From an uncultured Parabacteroides sp. (GTDB lineage Bacteria > Bacteroidota > Bacteroidia > Bacteroidales > Tannerellaceae): DNA of 64,000 bases. The position numbers and the translations under genes were made by a program. The DNA is taken from assembly GCA_944325355.1 (NCBI GenBank), contig CALUZS010000017.1, positions 1 to 64,000 on the forward strand, read 5' to 3'. The notes beneath the pieces are model-generated. The model made no database searches and was not told where the DNA came from. It was given only the letters and a program-made list of their open reading frames with translations. Positions 9,050-18,111 of the stretch are shown here, piece after piece. How positions within the stretch are numbered: the stretch's first letter is position 1; every line of letters begins with the position of its first letter.

Positions 9050-12037
9050 TTAGCAATCCTCAAACATACGTTTCGCAAACTCCTGCTCGATGAGAACCAC
9101 TTTCCATTGTTCTTCATCGGTACGCAGGTTCTCCACGTTATTATCTCCATTCACATAAATACGGTCGAATTCCATATCGCGTGTAGAATAAGCCATACTG
9201 CAGAAAAAATCATCAAGGGCTTTGTTGTCTATTATGTCACAGTTCCGCCAGATAACCAACGTACGTTCCCCGCGACGTGTCACACCCTCTACCGTGCAAA
9301 TGTTTTTTTTAGGATAACAGATACTCCTTACATTCAAACCGATAAGGTAATTGAACGTTTCAATCACATCAATACTTTCCTCACGGGTTTCGTTTTGCCT
9401 GGTAATACGTAACTTCATATTCCAGGGGTTTCTGAACCACTTCATATTGAAAAGAGAACCGCGGGTCTCTATATCGAGCATATAGCTTAGGATATAACCG
9501 CCATAGAAATCTGCATTATCCCTGCCTATATCCACCGGCTCTATGGAAAGGTTATTAAGTGTATCCTCATATTGCTCCAAACGGATATATTTAAATATAC
9601 CGCCCTTATCACAAGAACCAATACCGGATTTCTCACCAGCTATAACTTGTTTCATTCTTGGTAACACTATCGATGTAAAATATTCACCCATGTCTATACC
9701 AATCCATTTTCTACCTAATTTTTGAGATGTTGCTATAGTAGTGCCACTTCCCATAAAAAAGTCAAGTACTATTGATTTTGATTCAGTAAAGCGAATTACT
9801 CGTTCCAAACATTCTTCAGAATTTTCTGTAAGGAATCCCCATCTTCGCGAATAACTACTAATATCCAGCCAATTATCGTTAACAAATTCTTCTGGAGCTC
9901 CAAGATACTGAACAACAAATTCAGAGTTACCACAATCAAGACAAGTATCAAGATGTTCTACTCCATGAAATGATGTTGTAGAAACTATATCATAAAATTT
10001 AAACTTTGACGCCTTCTTTTTCATTTCCTTTTGAAGCAATTCTGAAGATGGGCTCTTAAAATAAAGAGAACCGCATTTTTTACATTTCAAACGAAGATGG
10101 TGTTCCTTCAGTAGTTTATCTACTTTTGTTTGAACAAGCGAAAAATGCTGACCAGAAGGAGGATAAATTACCTTACCCATAAATTCTCGTTGTGGCGGAT
10201 TACGTTCTCCAGCCATAAGGAAACCAGTCCATTTTATATCTGCAATTGAGCGTTCCAGCTTGTATTTATCAAGTTCTATACCTGGTTGTGTATAGGCGTA
10301 TAAGTATTCATGCGTTACATCCATTTTTGTAGAACCAGCTTCATTACGACTACGTTTAAGTAAAATTTCGGTTTTGTATTCTAAACCTGCATTATCAAGA
10401 ACAATTCTTGATAAGTGATTTCCATGATAATCGCACCTCAAAAAATATGAAGCTGTATCAGACAATAAACCTTTTGAAAGAACTATCCTATTATCAAGAA
10501 TAGTTATCCATGTAGAATCTTTATAATTAGTTGAATACAGATAATCAGCACCACTATTTAAGTTAAATGGAGGATCTATGTAAACACAATCAACTGTTCC
10601 TCTATACTTCTCCTGTAGCAGCTCCAACGCCTGAAAATTCTCGGAATTAATAAGCAGTCCATCGCATTGCTCATCGATATTATCAATAGAAGCGAGCAGC
10701 GCATTCTTGAACTCCGCTGTAAAGAATTTGGTATCAAGTACAAGAAAAGGATTCTCCTTAAGAAATTCCACTGTCAACGGTACGGAATATCCTGTCTTTC
10801 CACCACCAAACAAGCTATTCGTGTTTTGTGATGCAATTTCATTAATAGCAAACAGGCGCACCCACTCTTTCCGCTGCGCATCGTTGGCGGCAATCTCGGC
10901 GTAGAGACTTTCCGGGACACGGTCGAGCGTAATGCAATAATTGGATTCTACAACAAATTTCTTTTTCAACCACAGCCGTTTCTGGTAATTTTCCAATGAT
11001 GCCAAGAAGGTAATAAGCTTCATGCCTACCATCTTTATAGCCTTGATTACGGAAAGATGCTTCAGAAACTCGTCGGGAGTACGTGCATTGATATCATCGA
11101 TAACCAATATCTCATTCTTGATATAGAAATCGAGCTCGCGTGAAAGGAAACCTCCAAGGTCTTTATGAATAAAGTAATCGAACGTATTTCGCGCCACATA
11201 GTCATTCAAATGTTTCTGCAACAAGGTACGGGTGCTGTCATTTTCAGTCGGACGCAGAGCAAGAACCGCCATAAATTCAGCAGGAATTACACCCTTGACC
11301 ACATCAAAAGCTTTCTCAATAAGCGCTTTTTGCTTAGTTGCCTTCGGGTGCAGCTCATAGGTAAAATATATGTACAGCGTATCGCCTATAACCTCCACAG
11401 GCGCTTCCTCACAAAGCGCAAAACGCCGCTCCATATTATTTTGAGCCTTATTGTTATTTAATTCTGTAAGAGCCTTATCTTCCTCAAGCTTTCGCAAAGT
11501 AAACTCACAGAATTTGCCACCTTCGACAGCAAAACGGTAATTGCGGAAATACTCGGCCGTCTTGATATAATACTGATCGGCATTTGCCCAATACAATTTC
11601 ACTTCCTCGCCCTCGTAAGGAATGGCATATACGTCTTTCTTATAACGGCGCTGTGAAATAAAATCACCAGCATCATAATAGCGGCTGAAAAATATCGTAA
11701 GATGCGAATACAATTCATTCTCCAGTTCTTCACTGTTGCTGCACCGGGCAATTCGTTCTCTAAGCTCCTTTACTTTAGGGGCATCGTCAGGATTCATCCC
11801 TGCCTCCGCCAGCGTGGCAACCAGCTGTGCCAGCTCTTTTTTAAGAGACTCTGTATCATTGGACGCATTTTCACTGACAGCTTCAGACACTTGCCTGCGC
11901 AAATCATTATTGAGATATGCTTCTATTTGGTCACGTTTTTGGTTCATGATACGATAAATGCCGAAATCCAGATCTGCCTGATCGAGCATCAGCACCTTCT
12001 TCATCGTAGTTATGAACTTCTCAAATTGTGTTGCCAT
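9050..12037 (-). CDS. Type III-like DNA adenine methyltransferase (Mod)
   Basis: 995 residues. The catalytic DPPF motif (488-491) comes before the AdoMet-binding motif DFFMGSGTT (759-767), the order of beta-class N6-adenine methyltransferases and Mod subunits. The ~270 residues between them form the target-recognition region, which contains a zinc-ribbon-like set of four Cys: C652-x2-C655 (CKKC) and C699-x2-C702 (CLDC). The N-terminal ~440 residues are an extension with no motif I can name. It methylates one strand of an asymmetric site and guides Res. It lies 13 nt upstream of res and 16 nt after a broken gene, all apparently read from the promoter at 12446-12453. Confidence 0.88.
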   Translation of the reverse strand: MATQFEKFITTMKKVLMLDQADLDFGIYRIMNQKRDQIEAYLNNDLRRQVSEAVSENASNDTESLKKELAQLVATLAEAGMNPDDAPKVKELRERIARCSNSEELENELYSHLTIFFSRYYDAGDFISQRRYKKDVYAIPYEGEEVKLYWANADQYYIKTAEYFRNYRFAVEGGKFCEFTLRKLEEDKALTELNNNKAQNNMERRFALCEEAPVEVIGDTLYIYFTYELHPKATKQKALIEKAFDVVKGVIPAEFMAVLALRPTENDSTRTLLQKHLNDYVARNTFDYFIHKDLGGFLSRELDFYIKNEILVIDDINARTPDEFLKHLSVIKAIKMVGMKLITFLASLENYQKRLWLKKKFVVESNYCITLDRVPESLYAEIAANDAQRKEWVRLFAINEIASQNTNSLFGGGKTGYSVPLTVEFLKENPFLVLDTKFFTAEFKNALLASIDNIDEQCDGLLINSENFQALELLQEKYRGTVDCVYIDPPFNLNSGADYLYSTNYKDSTWITILDNRIVLSKGLLSDTASYFLRCDYHGNHLSRIVLDNAGLEYKTEILLKRSRNEAGSTKMDVTHEYLYAYTQPGIELDKYKLERSIADIKWTGFLMAGERNPPQREFMGKVIYPPSGQHFSLVQTKVDKLLKEHHLRLKCKKCGSLYFKSPSSELLQKEMKKKASKFKFYDIVSTTSFHGVEHLDTCLDCGNSEFVVQYLGAPEEFVNDNWLDISSYSRRWGFLTENSEECLERVIRFTESKSIVLDFFMGSGTTIATSQKLGRKWIGIDMGEYFTSIVLPRMKQVIAGEKSGIGSCDKGGIFKYIRLEQYEDTLNNLSIEPVDIGRDNADFYGGYILSYMLDIETRGSLFNMKWFRNPWNMKLRITRQNETREESIDVIETFNYLIGLNVRSICYPKKNICTVEGVTRRGERTLVIWRNCDIIDNKALDDFFCSMAYSTRDMEFDRIYVNGDNNVENLRTDEEQWKVVLIEQEFAKRMFEDC

Positions 12038-12053
12038 ACGCTATGCGAATTGT

Positions 12054-12427
12054 TTAATTAATTTGAACATACAGCGGATAACTATTATCCACTAAAAAAC
12101 CATTATTGAAAGTAACACAAGAATCCGGAAATTCTTTAACCATTCGGGACTTATTCCCTGCCCCGCTTAATATTAAACGCTCAGCAGAAACATACACTAA
12201 TTCGGGCAGTTCATGCAAAAATCCAGCAATCCCATTTTCCCTGTAATTGGTAAACAGTATGCCTCTTCATTATTAAATCTTCCTCCGGACACTTGGACAT
12301 TGGAAAAAACTTCGCGACACAATTTTCCCCTATCCCCCGGTCAACAATGGACAATGTATCTTTTTTTGAAGCCAATGTCAAGAGCCTTAGCAGGAGCAAA
12401 TGACTTAACAATAAACTGTTCGTTCAT
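12054..12427 (-). pseudogene. Broken first gene of the mod-res operon
   Basis: From the ATG at 12427 the minus strand reads MNEQFIVKSFAPAKALDIGF, then KKRYIVHC and a TGA at 12343-12341 (codon 29). The same frame continues with REVFSNVQVSGGRFNNEEAY. After a frame change in the LPITG stretch it goes on with NGIAGFLHELPELVYVSAER and ends VDNSYPLYVQIN at 12054. The joined product would be about 125 residues. I do not recognise the family. The gene sits directly behind a good promoter and 16 nt before mod, so it was probably a small partner or regulator of the restriction system, now lost. Confidence 0.55.
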
Positions 12428-12445
12428 ATATTAATTTTCTGCATT

Positions 12446-12453
12446 CAAAGATA
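12446..12453 (-). promoter_or_regulatory. -7 box for the mod-res operon
   Basis: TATCTTTG, a perfect consensus match, lies 19 nt before the ATG of the broken first gene. It is the only good promoter I see ahead of mod and res. Confidence 0.6.
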
Positions 12454-12773
12454 CTGCTTTTTTGTACAAATAAAGTATCTGATTACATATAACATCATTT
12501 TGTACCACACACGCCTTCAGGAGAACTGTTCTCGTTATTGGCTTATCGAAGGAAGGCAATGTTTTGTCGATGATGCTATTTACTCAAAACCGAATTATTT
12601 CATCTTAAAAAAAAGCTATGGAAACAGAAATGGTATCAATCTCTCATTGAAGTGATTTAAACTTTTCTTTTCCTTAAATATTTTCTCAATGAAGTTTATG
12701 AGATTTCTCGATTATGTAAGCTAAAATCCCATCCGCACCGCAAGTAATGCAGAATACCTGTACATTTAAGATA
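12454..12773. other. Gene-free spacer
   Basis: About 320 AT-rich bases between the restriction operon promoter and the sulfatase terminator. I see no reading frame of note, no repeat and no further promoter box here. Confidence 0.4.
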
Positions 12774-12813
12774 AACTCCCGACTCTACACTAAAGGATGT
12801 AAAGTCGGGAGTT
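12774..12813 (-). terminator. Intrinsic terminator downstream of the sulfatase
   Basis: Perfect 11-bp stem AACTCCCGACT / AGTCGGGAGTT, extendable by four more pairs past one mismatch. It lies 76 nt beyond the stop of the leftward sulfatase gene. Confidence 0.65.
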
Positions 12814-12888
12814 TTCCGTTATGAAGTATTAAAGACCGGCTCTCTTTTGGAAGGGTACGACGGTTGGAGACTTCCTCTTGTTATTATC

Positions 12889-14463
12889 TCATTCTGTTCC
12901 GTCAGGATAAGCTATCGGTCGGCCTGTAGAACGCCAGACGGGACGTTGGGCATCCATGCGGCGCAACTCAGCGGTCAACTCGGCAGACAGGCGCCGGACA
13001 ATGTCTGGATGTGTGGAGGCCAAATCGTGCTGTTCGCCGATGTCGGTGCGAATGTTGTAAAGGCGCAAACGGCGGCTTTTCCAATGATAGATAAGGTGAT
13101 AATCACCATGAAGCAAGGCTGAAAAAGCCCCGTACCCCTCCTCCTCGTCTTGAGTCTCTCCCCAAAGGTTTGGAAAATGCCAAACGATGGGCCGTTCGCG
13201 GCGCATCTCAGGATGGCGCAAGAGAGGGACGAAACTTACGCCGTCTACAGTTTGCGTAGTGCGGTATTCGTTTATTCCGGCCATTTCAAGTATGCTGGGG
13301 AAAAAGTCTTCTATCATCACTGGATTGGAGTTTTGTGTACCTCCTTGCGTAACATAAGGCCAGTAGACCATCATAGGCTCTCGCACCCCTCCCATGAATG
13401 CCGAGCCTTTACCTGCGCGCGCAGGATAGTTCTGGTCACGGTTTTCTTTTCCTTGCCTGATGTTATTTAGCCCTTGCCCGCCGTTGTCGGACATAAAAAG
13501 GAGGATAGTGTTTTCCGCCACTTCGGGACGTGCGGCCAAATAATCTAATACATCTCCCAGACTTTTGTCCATACCTTCCACTAAAGCAGCGTAGCGTACT
13601 TCCCATTCGTTGAGCGTATCTTTTAGTTGCTCGTCGTAGCGATGGCGATAATTGGCCGAAAAGCGTTTGTCTTCATCATAAGGCGAGTGTACCGCATAAT
13701 GTGACAGGTAAAGATAGAAAGGTTTCTTGTCGGCAATCGGCTTGTCGAGAGCGGAAAGCGCTTCGCGTGTCAACGCTTCGGTTAGGAAAAGGTCTTGTCC
13801 ATAATATTTTTCTAGCCCTTGTACGGCCCATTGTGTACCTTCGCCAAAGTTTCTAGAGGCCAGGTAACTGCCCGGTGCTCCATTGGCTCCTCCTGCAATA
13901 TTTACGTCGAACCCGAACGCTATGGGATTTTCTCCCGCGGTAGAAACGGTACTGAAGTGCGCTTTACCGCAATGAATCGTATAATAGCCGTTCTGCTTCA
14001 AGAGAGCAGGCAACGCTGTGATGAGGGTAGTATGGTTTCGGTCGTGAGCGGAGGTTACGCTATCTGGCTGAATGCCGTTATAATTCCATTCTGGAAGCTC
14101 CATTTGTTCGTCGGTCGCATCAGTTTTTTCATTGTAGCGTAATGTCCAGTTGGTCACGCGGTGGCGTGCGGCGTTCATGCCCGACATCAGGCTGCAACGA
14201 GTGGGAGTAGAGACGGCGCAGGCGTATGCCTGCGTAAATTGTACGCCCATTTTTGCTAGCCGTTCCATATTAGGAGTATGAAAACGCTCGTTCAACGCCG
14301 TTGGAGTAGAGGAATAGAAAGGCACTGAGGTATCTTGCCATCCCATGTCGTCAACCAAGAATAAGATGATGTTGGGGTGTTGGTCAGTTGTGCATGACCA
14401 TGATGACAAGGCGCATAATCCGCCTGCTGTCCACATTTTGCATAAAGAGAAAGTCTTTCCCAT
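12889..14463 (-). CDS. S-type sulfatase, exported
   Basis: 524 residues of the alkaline-phosphatase/sulfatase superfamily. An N-terminal hydrophobic stretch ending ALSSWSC suggests export, perhaps as a lipoprotein. The metal-binding start LVDDMGWQD follows, then the sulfatase signature STPTR (S85), and late motifs such as LFMSDNGGQ. A Ser at the signature position means that formylglycine must be made by an anaerobic radical-SAM maturase; none is in this window. The enzyme removes sulfate esters, plausibly from host mucin or glycosaminoglycan sugars. No SusCD pair or glycosidase lies beside it, so its substrate cannot be read from context. It is divergent from the tail-sheath gene. Confidence 0.88.
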   Translation of the reverse strand: MGKTFSLCKMWTAGGLCALSSWSCTTDQHPNIILFLVDDMGWQDTSVPFYSSTPTALNERFHTPNMERLAKMGVQFTQAYACAVSTPTRCSLMSGMNAARHRVTNWTLRYNEKTDATDEQMELPEWNYNGIQPDSVTSAHDRNHTTLITALPALLKQNGYYTIHCGKAHFSTVSTAGENPIAFGFDVNIAGGANGAPGSYLASRNFGEGTQWAVQGLEKYYGQDLFLTEALTREALSALDKPIADKKPFYLYLSHYAVHSPYDEDKRFSANYRHRYDEQLKDTLNEWEVRYAALVEGMDKSLGDVLDYLAARPEVAENTILLFMSDNGGQGLNNIRQGKENRDQNYPARAGKGSAFMGGVREPMMVYWPYVTQGGTQNSNPVMIEDFFPSILEMAGINEYRTTQTVDGVSFVPLLRHPEMRRERPIVWHFPNLWGETQDEEEGYGAFSALLHGDYHLIYHWKSRRLRLYNIRTDIGEQHDLASTHPDIVRRLSAELTAELRRMDAQRPVWRSTGRPIAYPDGTE

Positions 14464-14515
14464 GGCTGTACATTATTTATATTATGTGAAGCCGTCACAT
14501 ACGGCCTCTTGTTTC

Positions 14516-14523
14516 CAAAGGTA
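14516..14523 (-). promoter_or_regulatory. -7 box for the sulfatase
   Basis: TACCTTTG on the minus strand, 52 nt before the sulfatase ATG, within the 171-bp divergent spacer. Confidence 0.6.
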
Positions 14524-14604
14524 GTGAAAAATAATGGAACGGGCAGTACGGAAAGCTGGAAAAGAGAAGTTTTTGCAATTGAAGGGAACATCAATTCTTT
14601 TTCC

Positions 14605-14612
14605 TATCTTTG
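14605..14612 (+). promoter_or_regulatory. -7 box for the tail-sheath gene
   Basis: TATCTTTG, perfect consensus, 22 nt before the sheath ATG. It shows that this gene is transcribed on its own. Confidence 0.6.
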
Positions 14613-14634
14613 AAGCATCAACAAACAAAAGCGT

Positions 14635-16212
14635 ATGGCACAAATGGAGACACCGGGCGTTTTCATCGTAGAGAAGAGCGCCTTTCCAAACTCAGTAATT
14701 GAAGCCGCTACTGCTATCCCGGCTTTCATCGGTATTACGGAGAAAGCGCAGAACGGCTCTGATTCGTTAATCGGAAAACCTTGGAAGATTACATCCATGA
14801 CGGAATTCCAGCAGTATTTTGGAGGGGCACCGTTACCGGTATTCACCCTTTCTGTAGGCGAAGCCCCGAAGGAAGATGAGAAAGTGTTCCTTTCCATCCT
14901 TTCACCGGACGGCACGAAAGCCTTGAAAGTGACAGATACGGGCAACCCGTTCTCTCTCTATTACAACATGGTGATGTTCTTCGCCAACGGTGGCGGCACC
15001 TGCTATATCGTGTCTGTGGGCACATATGCTGAAGGTGCGCCAGTGAACAAGAAGAAGGTGGAGACTGCACTTGCCGCACTGGAGGAGGAACGGGAAATCA
15101 CGATGATAATCGTTCCTGAAGCCGCATCCACACCTGACTGTAAGGATATTCAAAAACAGATGCTGGCGCACTGCGGAAAGATGATGAACCGTTTCGCCAT
15201 CCTCGACGTACAGCAAAAGACCAATGAGACGATATCAGAACAAATAGATAGGTTCCGCACAAACATTGGGGCGAACTTCCTTTCCTATGGCGCGGCATAT
15301 TATCCGTGGTTAAATACTTCCGTACTTTCCGACAATGACATAGACGGTTCCGTACTGGTATGGGCGGACTCTTCTGCACCGGATCTGACACCGTTCTTTT
15401 CCCCGGGCTCGAAGTTCCCGAAGTATTTTGAAGAGGCCTACTCCAATATCGCCGCCGGCAAGAAGGTCGTAAAACCTGCTGTAACGGACGAAACCGGAGC
15501 GGAAACGGCTCCTGCCGAGACTGCGGATTGCACGCCGGACGAAATTGCGGACATGAAGAACGAGCTGCATAAAGCCCTGCTGATGCACCTTCGGGGCTAT
15601 CTGGGCATCGTCGACCGTGTGAAAAAGCGGCTGAACCTCCTCCCTCCGTCAGCTGCGATAGCCGGACTGTATACCATGGTGGACAATACGCGCGGCGTAT
15701 GGAAAGCTCCTTCAAACGTGTCTATCAACTACGTGATCTGCACAGCTGAAAAGATCGACAACGCACTGCATAAATACCTGAACATGCCGACGGACGGCAA
15801 GGTGGTGAACGCCATACGCATCTTCCCGGGCGAAGGCATCAAGGTATGGGGAGCCCATACGCTCGACGGCAACTCGCAGGATTGGCGGTATGTGAACGTG
15901 CGCCGTATGATGATTTTCCTCGAAGAGTCGGTCAAGAACGCCGCCCAGGCTTTCGCGTCCGAGCCTAACGAGGCGGTTACATGGATAAATCTGAAAGCCG
16001 CGATTGACACTTTCCTGCGCAGCGTATGGATACGTGGCGGACTGGCTGGTTCCACTCCGGAAGAAGCCTACGAAACCCGTGTGGGACCGGGCGATACGAT
16101 AACCGTGGATGATATTCCCAACGGAACCATGCGCATTACCGTATTGGTAGCTGTTTCACGCCCGTCTAAGTTCCGTGAAATCACCTTCCAGCAGCAAATG
16201 CAGAAGAGCTGA
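14635..16212 (+). CDS. Contractile tail sheath protein, solitary
   Basis: 525 residues. The N-terminus METPGVFIVEKSAFPNSV is the hallmark of phage and contractile-injection-system sheath proteins (T4 gp18, Afp2-like), where the PGVY/PGVF strand joins neighbouring subunits. The C-terminal third (TWINLKAAIDTFLRSVW, then GDTITVDDIPNGTMRITVLV) is the conserved core that packs round the tube. In Bacteroidales, such sheaths normally belong to extracellular or type VI subtype iii-like injection clusters with tube, baseplate, spike and ATPase genes. None of these flank it: a sulfatase lies upstream and a DNA-binding-like gene pair converges downstream. The frame is intact and has its own promoter, so it may still be used, perhaps with a cluster elsewhere. 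Confidence 0.88.
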   Translation: MAQMETPGVFIVEKSAFPNSVIEAATAIPAFIGITEKAQNGSDSLIGKPWKITSMTEFQQYFGGAPLPVFTLSVGEAPKEDEKVFLSILSPDGTKALKVTDTGNPFSLYYNMVMFFANGGGTCYIVSVGTYAEGAPVNKKKVETALAALEEEREITMIIVPEAASTPDCKDIQKQMLAHCGKMMNRFAILDVQQKTNETISEQIDRFRTNIGANFLSYGAAYYPWLNTSVLSDNDIDGSVLVWADSSAPDLTPFFSPGSKFPKYFEEAYSNIAAGKKVVKPAVTDETGAETAPAETADCTPDEIADMKNELHKALLMHLRGYLGIVDRVKKRLNLLPPSAAIAGLYTMVDNTRGVWKAPSNVSINYVICTAEKIDNALHKYLNMPTDGKVVNAIRIFPGEGIKVWGAHTLDGNSQDWRYVNVRRMMIFLEESVKNAAQAFASEPNEAVTWINLKAAIDTFLRSVWIRGGLAGSTPEEAYETRVGPGDTITVDDIPNGTMRITVLVAVSRPSKFREITFQQQMQKS

Positions 16213-16276
16213 CGGCACTCCTGCCCGGATTTCATTTCAATTATTTCTGATTCCCTGCCCATGCGCTTTAATTTAT

Positions 16277-16364
16277 CCGCTTGGGTAGTCTCAGCTACCC
16301 AACTGGGTAAGTTTAGCTATCCGCTTGGACAGCCTCAGCTACCCAACTGGGTAAGTTTAGCTGC
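16277..16364. repeat. Two tandem 44-bp palindrome-bearing repeats
   Basis: Two direct copies (16277-16320 and 16321-16364) share CAGCTACCCAACTGGGTAAG and the start CCGCTTGG. A third, degenerate start follows at 16365. Each contains facing GGGTA/TACCC words, so each can fold. A related inverted copy lies at 19237-19263. They stand 3' of the sheath gene and next to the convergent gene's stop, as REP-like intergenic palindromes do. Confidence 0.7.
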
Positions 16365-16391
16365 CGGCCTGGGGAAACCGGATTGCCCGGG

Positions 16392-17063
16392 CTATCTCAG
16401 CAGGGAGCCGTACACTTTCTCGGGGACGGCAGGCAGGATTTTCCGGAACTGGGCAAGCAGCCGCTCGCGCGATTCCTCGGGCGTGCATCCGGGATGGCAG
16501 GCGGTCCGCCCGAAAAGGGCTTCCGGCGTGGTAAGCAGCGACCAGCCCCAGCCATACTCCCGTCCGTGGCGGTCACGCGGGTAGACAAAGTCTTCCGTGA
16601 CAACATAGCCGCCCATCTCCAGCCGCGACACGTAGGCATCGAACCGGCTCCGCATCTTCGGTCCCGTGAAACCGCACGCAGCACGCAGTTCGCGTGTAAC
16701 CAAGCTACCTTCGCTCTTCAAGGTTTCAAGGATAACCTCCTCTATGCTCCCCACCTCCGGGTAGGGGTAAATGCTCCGGCGGTAGTTGCAGAAATCGGGC
16801 CACCACTGGCGGCTGATGAATGCAGCCTTGCCGCTGAAGAACTTGCCGTATGCGCAGCCGCATTCCTGCAGGATGGAGCTTTTCCACTCCCATAGCGGCC
16901 ACTCCCAGCCGCCGTCGGGCAAGCGCGTGTACTGGCAGTCCTCATCCAGCACCTCTTCTGCCGACCACCCGGGGATACCCATGCGGAGCAACGGCAGCAT
17001 CCCCACCTCGTCGATATAATCAATCAGCTCCGAACACGAATGCAATAACTCTTTTTCCTTCAT
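16392..17063 (-). CDS. AlkZ-related winged-helix protein
   Basis: 223 residues. The sequence (MLPLLRMGIPGWSAEEVL, WPLWEWKSSIL, GKFFSGKAAFISRQWWPDF, then a helical region LVTRELRAACG) resembles proteins annotated as AlkZ-related, which share winged-helix repeats with the YcaQ/AlkZ DNA glycosylases. The glycosylase QxQ-type active-site motif is not obvious, so enzymatic activity is doubtful. Its ATG overlaps the stop of the upstream DUF169 gene by 4 nt (ATGA), so the two are translated together. Function unknown; the family name is from memory of sequence style. Confidence 0.55.
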   Translation of the reverse strand: MKEKELLHSCSELIDYIDEVGMLPLLRMGIPGWSAEEVLDEDCQYTRLPDGGWEWPLWEWKSSILQECGCAYGKFFSGKAAFISRQWWPDFCNYRRSIYPYPEVGSIEEVILETLKSEGSLVTRELRAACGFTGPKMRSRFDAYVSRLEMGGYVVTEDFVYPRDRHGREYGWGWSLLTTPEALFGRTACHPGCTPEESRERLLAQFRKILPAVPEKVYGSLLR

Positions 17064-17776
17064 TTCCCAATCCCCCCGTTTATTCTTTTCTTCACTATGG
17101 AACAGGCTTTCCGGAACAGCGACGAATGCTCCATTGTCTGCATCATCTCATGAAACCGACGGATAGGTATCACGAAAGTCAGCTCGTTGGCTGGAACCAA
17201 CGGACGGGCTGAGGGGTCAAGCATGCCAATAAAACAGCTTCGGCCGTTCTTTCGGTTCTCCTGCACGGCAAACGTCACGATGCTGCAACAGCCCGAAGCA
17301 AACCGGGAGCAAACGGCATCGTGGGCATTGTTATCGTAGAATGCCCAGGAACACAGCCCGGAGAGCACGTCGGGCGTGGCAAAAAACAGGATGCCTTCTA
17401 TCTCGTCGAGCGTGGAGAGCCGGTCCATGCGTACAAAATTCAAGTAGGGCTTTTCCGTGAGACTGATATTGAGGTTGCGGATATACTCCCTTACCTGTTC
17501 GGGCGTCTGCTTGTAATGCTCTGTCTCCGACACAAAGAGGGGTATCCTCTCCTGCATGGGAGCAAAGGCGGTGTACAAGCTTCCTCCGCCGCACAATACA
17601 TTCTCCGCACTCAATGCCAACGGCTCTCCGTCGCACACCTTGCGGATGGCTCCAACCATGCAACGGGGTATTTTCCGCACTTCCGCAGCGGGCGACAGGC
17701 TATATCCAAAAGCAACGGGAAGCGGCGCCGCGTCTCCGAACGCATCTCTATATCTTTGCAAAAACATTTGTATCAT
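17060..17776 (-). CDS. DUF169 family protein
   Basis: 238 residues matching DUF169, seen in PLPVAFGYS near the start, a CMVGAIRKVCDGEPLALSAE segment, GGGSLYTAF, and a conserved end ELTFVIPIRRFHEMM. The family is often found in anaerobes and has Cys residues in conserved places, but has no firm biochemical role. It is first in a two-gene operon with the AlkZ-like gene and has a perfect -7 box 23 nt upstream. The ATG four codons in (17767) is an alternative start. Confidence 0.75.
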   Translation of the reverse strand: MIQMFLQRYRDAFGDAAPLPVAFGYSLSPAAEVRKIPRCMVGAIRKVCDGEPLALSAENVLCGGGSLYTAFAPMQERIPLFVSETEHYKQTPEQVREYIRNLNISLTEKPYLNFVRMDRLSTLDEIEGILFFATPDVLSGLCSWAFYDNNAHDAVCSRFASGCCSIVTFAVQENRKNGRSCFIGMLDPSARPLVPANELTFVIPIRRFHEMMQTMEHSSLFRKACSIVKKRINGGIGK

Positions 17777-17798
17777 AAGCTTCTCGTATTGACTATTC

Positions 17799-17877
17799 CA
17801 AAGTTATACAGTTTATATCAACAAACTGTCCATTTTTTCAAAAAAATATTCCCAACTTTTCTGGACAAACTGCCCAT
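17799..17877 (-). promoter_or_regulatory. DUF169 promoter with a two-site direct repeat
   Basis: A perfect -7 box TAACTTTG lies at 17806-17799 on the minus strand. Upstream of it the 13-mer ATGGRCAGTTTGT occurs twice (17833-17821 and 17877-17865), 44 nt apart, about four helical turns. Paired same-face sites of this kind suggest an activator or repressor of the operon. Confidence 0.5.
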
Positions 17878-18111
17878 ATCTCCAGAAAAATAACTGAGCA
17901 AAAATCAATGTTCCCGGCAGAATAAAAAATCATTCATCAATCAAACACAAATGATATTTTAAAGAACATCGCATTAAGCAGAAACAAATGCATAAAATCA
18001 TGGCAACCATATACTACCAACAGCCCTATGCAATTCATTAGAAATTCGATATGAACGCGGTAAGTTTAAGAAATAATACCACACACAGTTGGCTGCCTAA
18101 TGAATTTATAT

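Noticed and set aside
6374..9412. Several 70-145-codon frames on the plus strand
   Set aside because: All opposite the intact res and mod genes with clear catalytic motifs.
14635..17776. Complete extracellular contractile injection system
   Set aside because: Only the sheath is present; the neighbouring genes are AlkZ-like, DUF169 and a sulfatase, with no tube, baseplate or ATPase.
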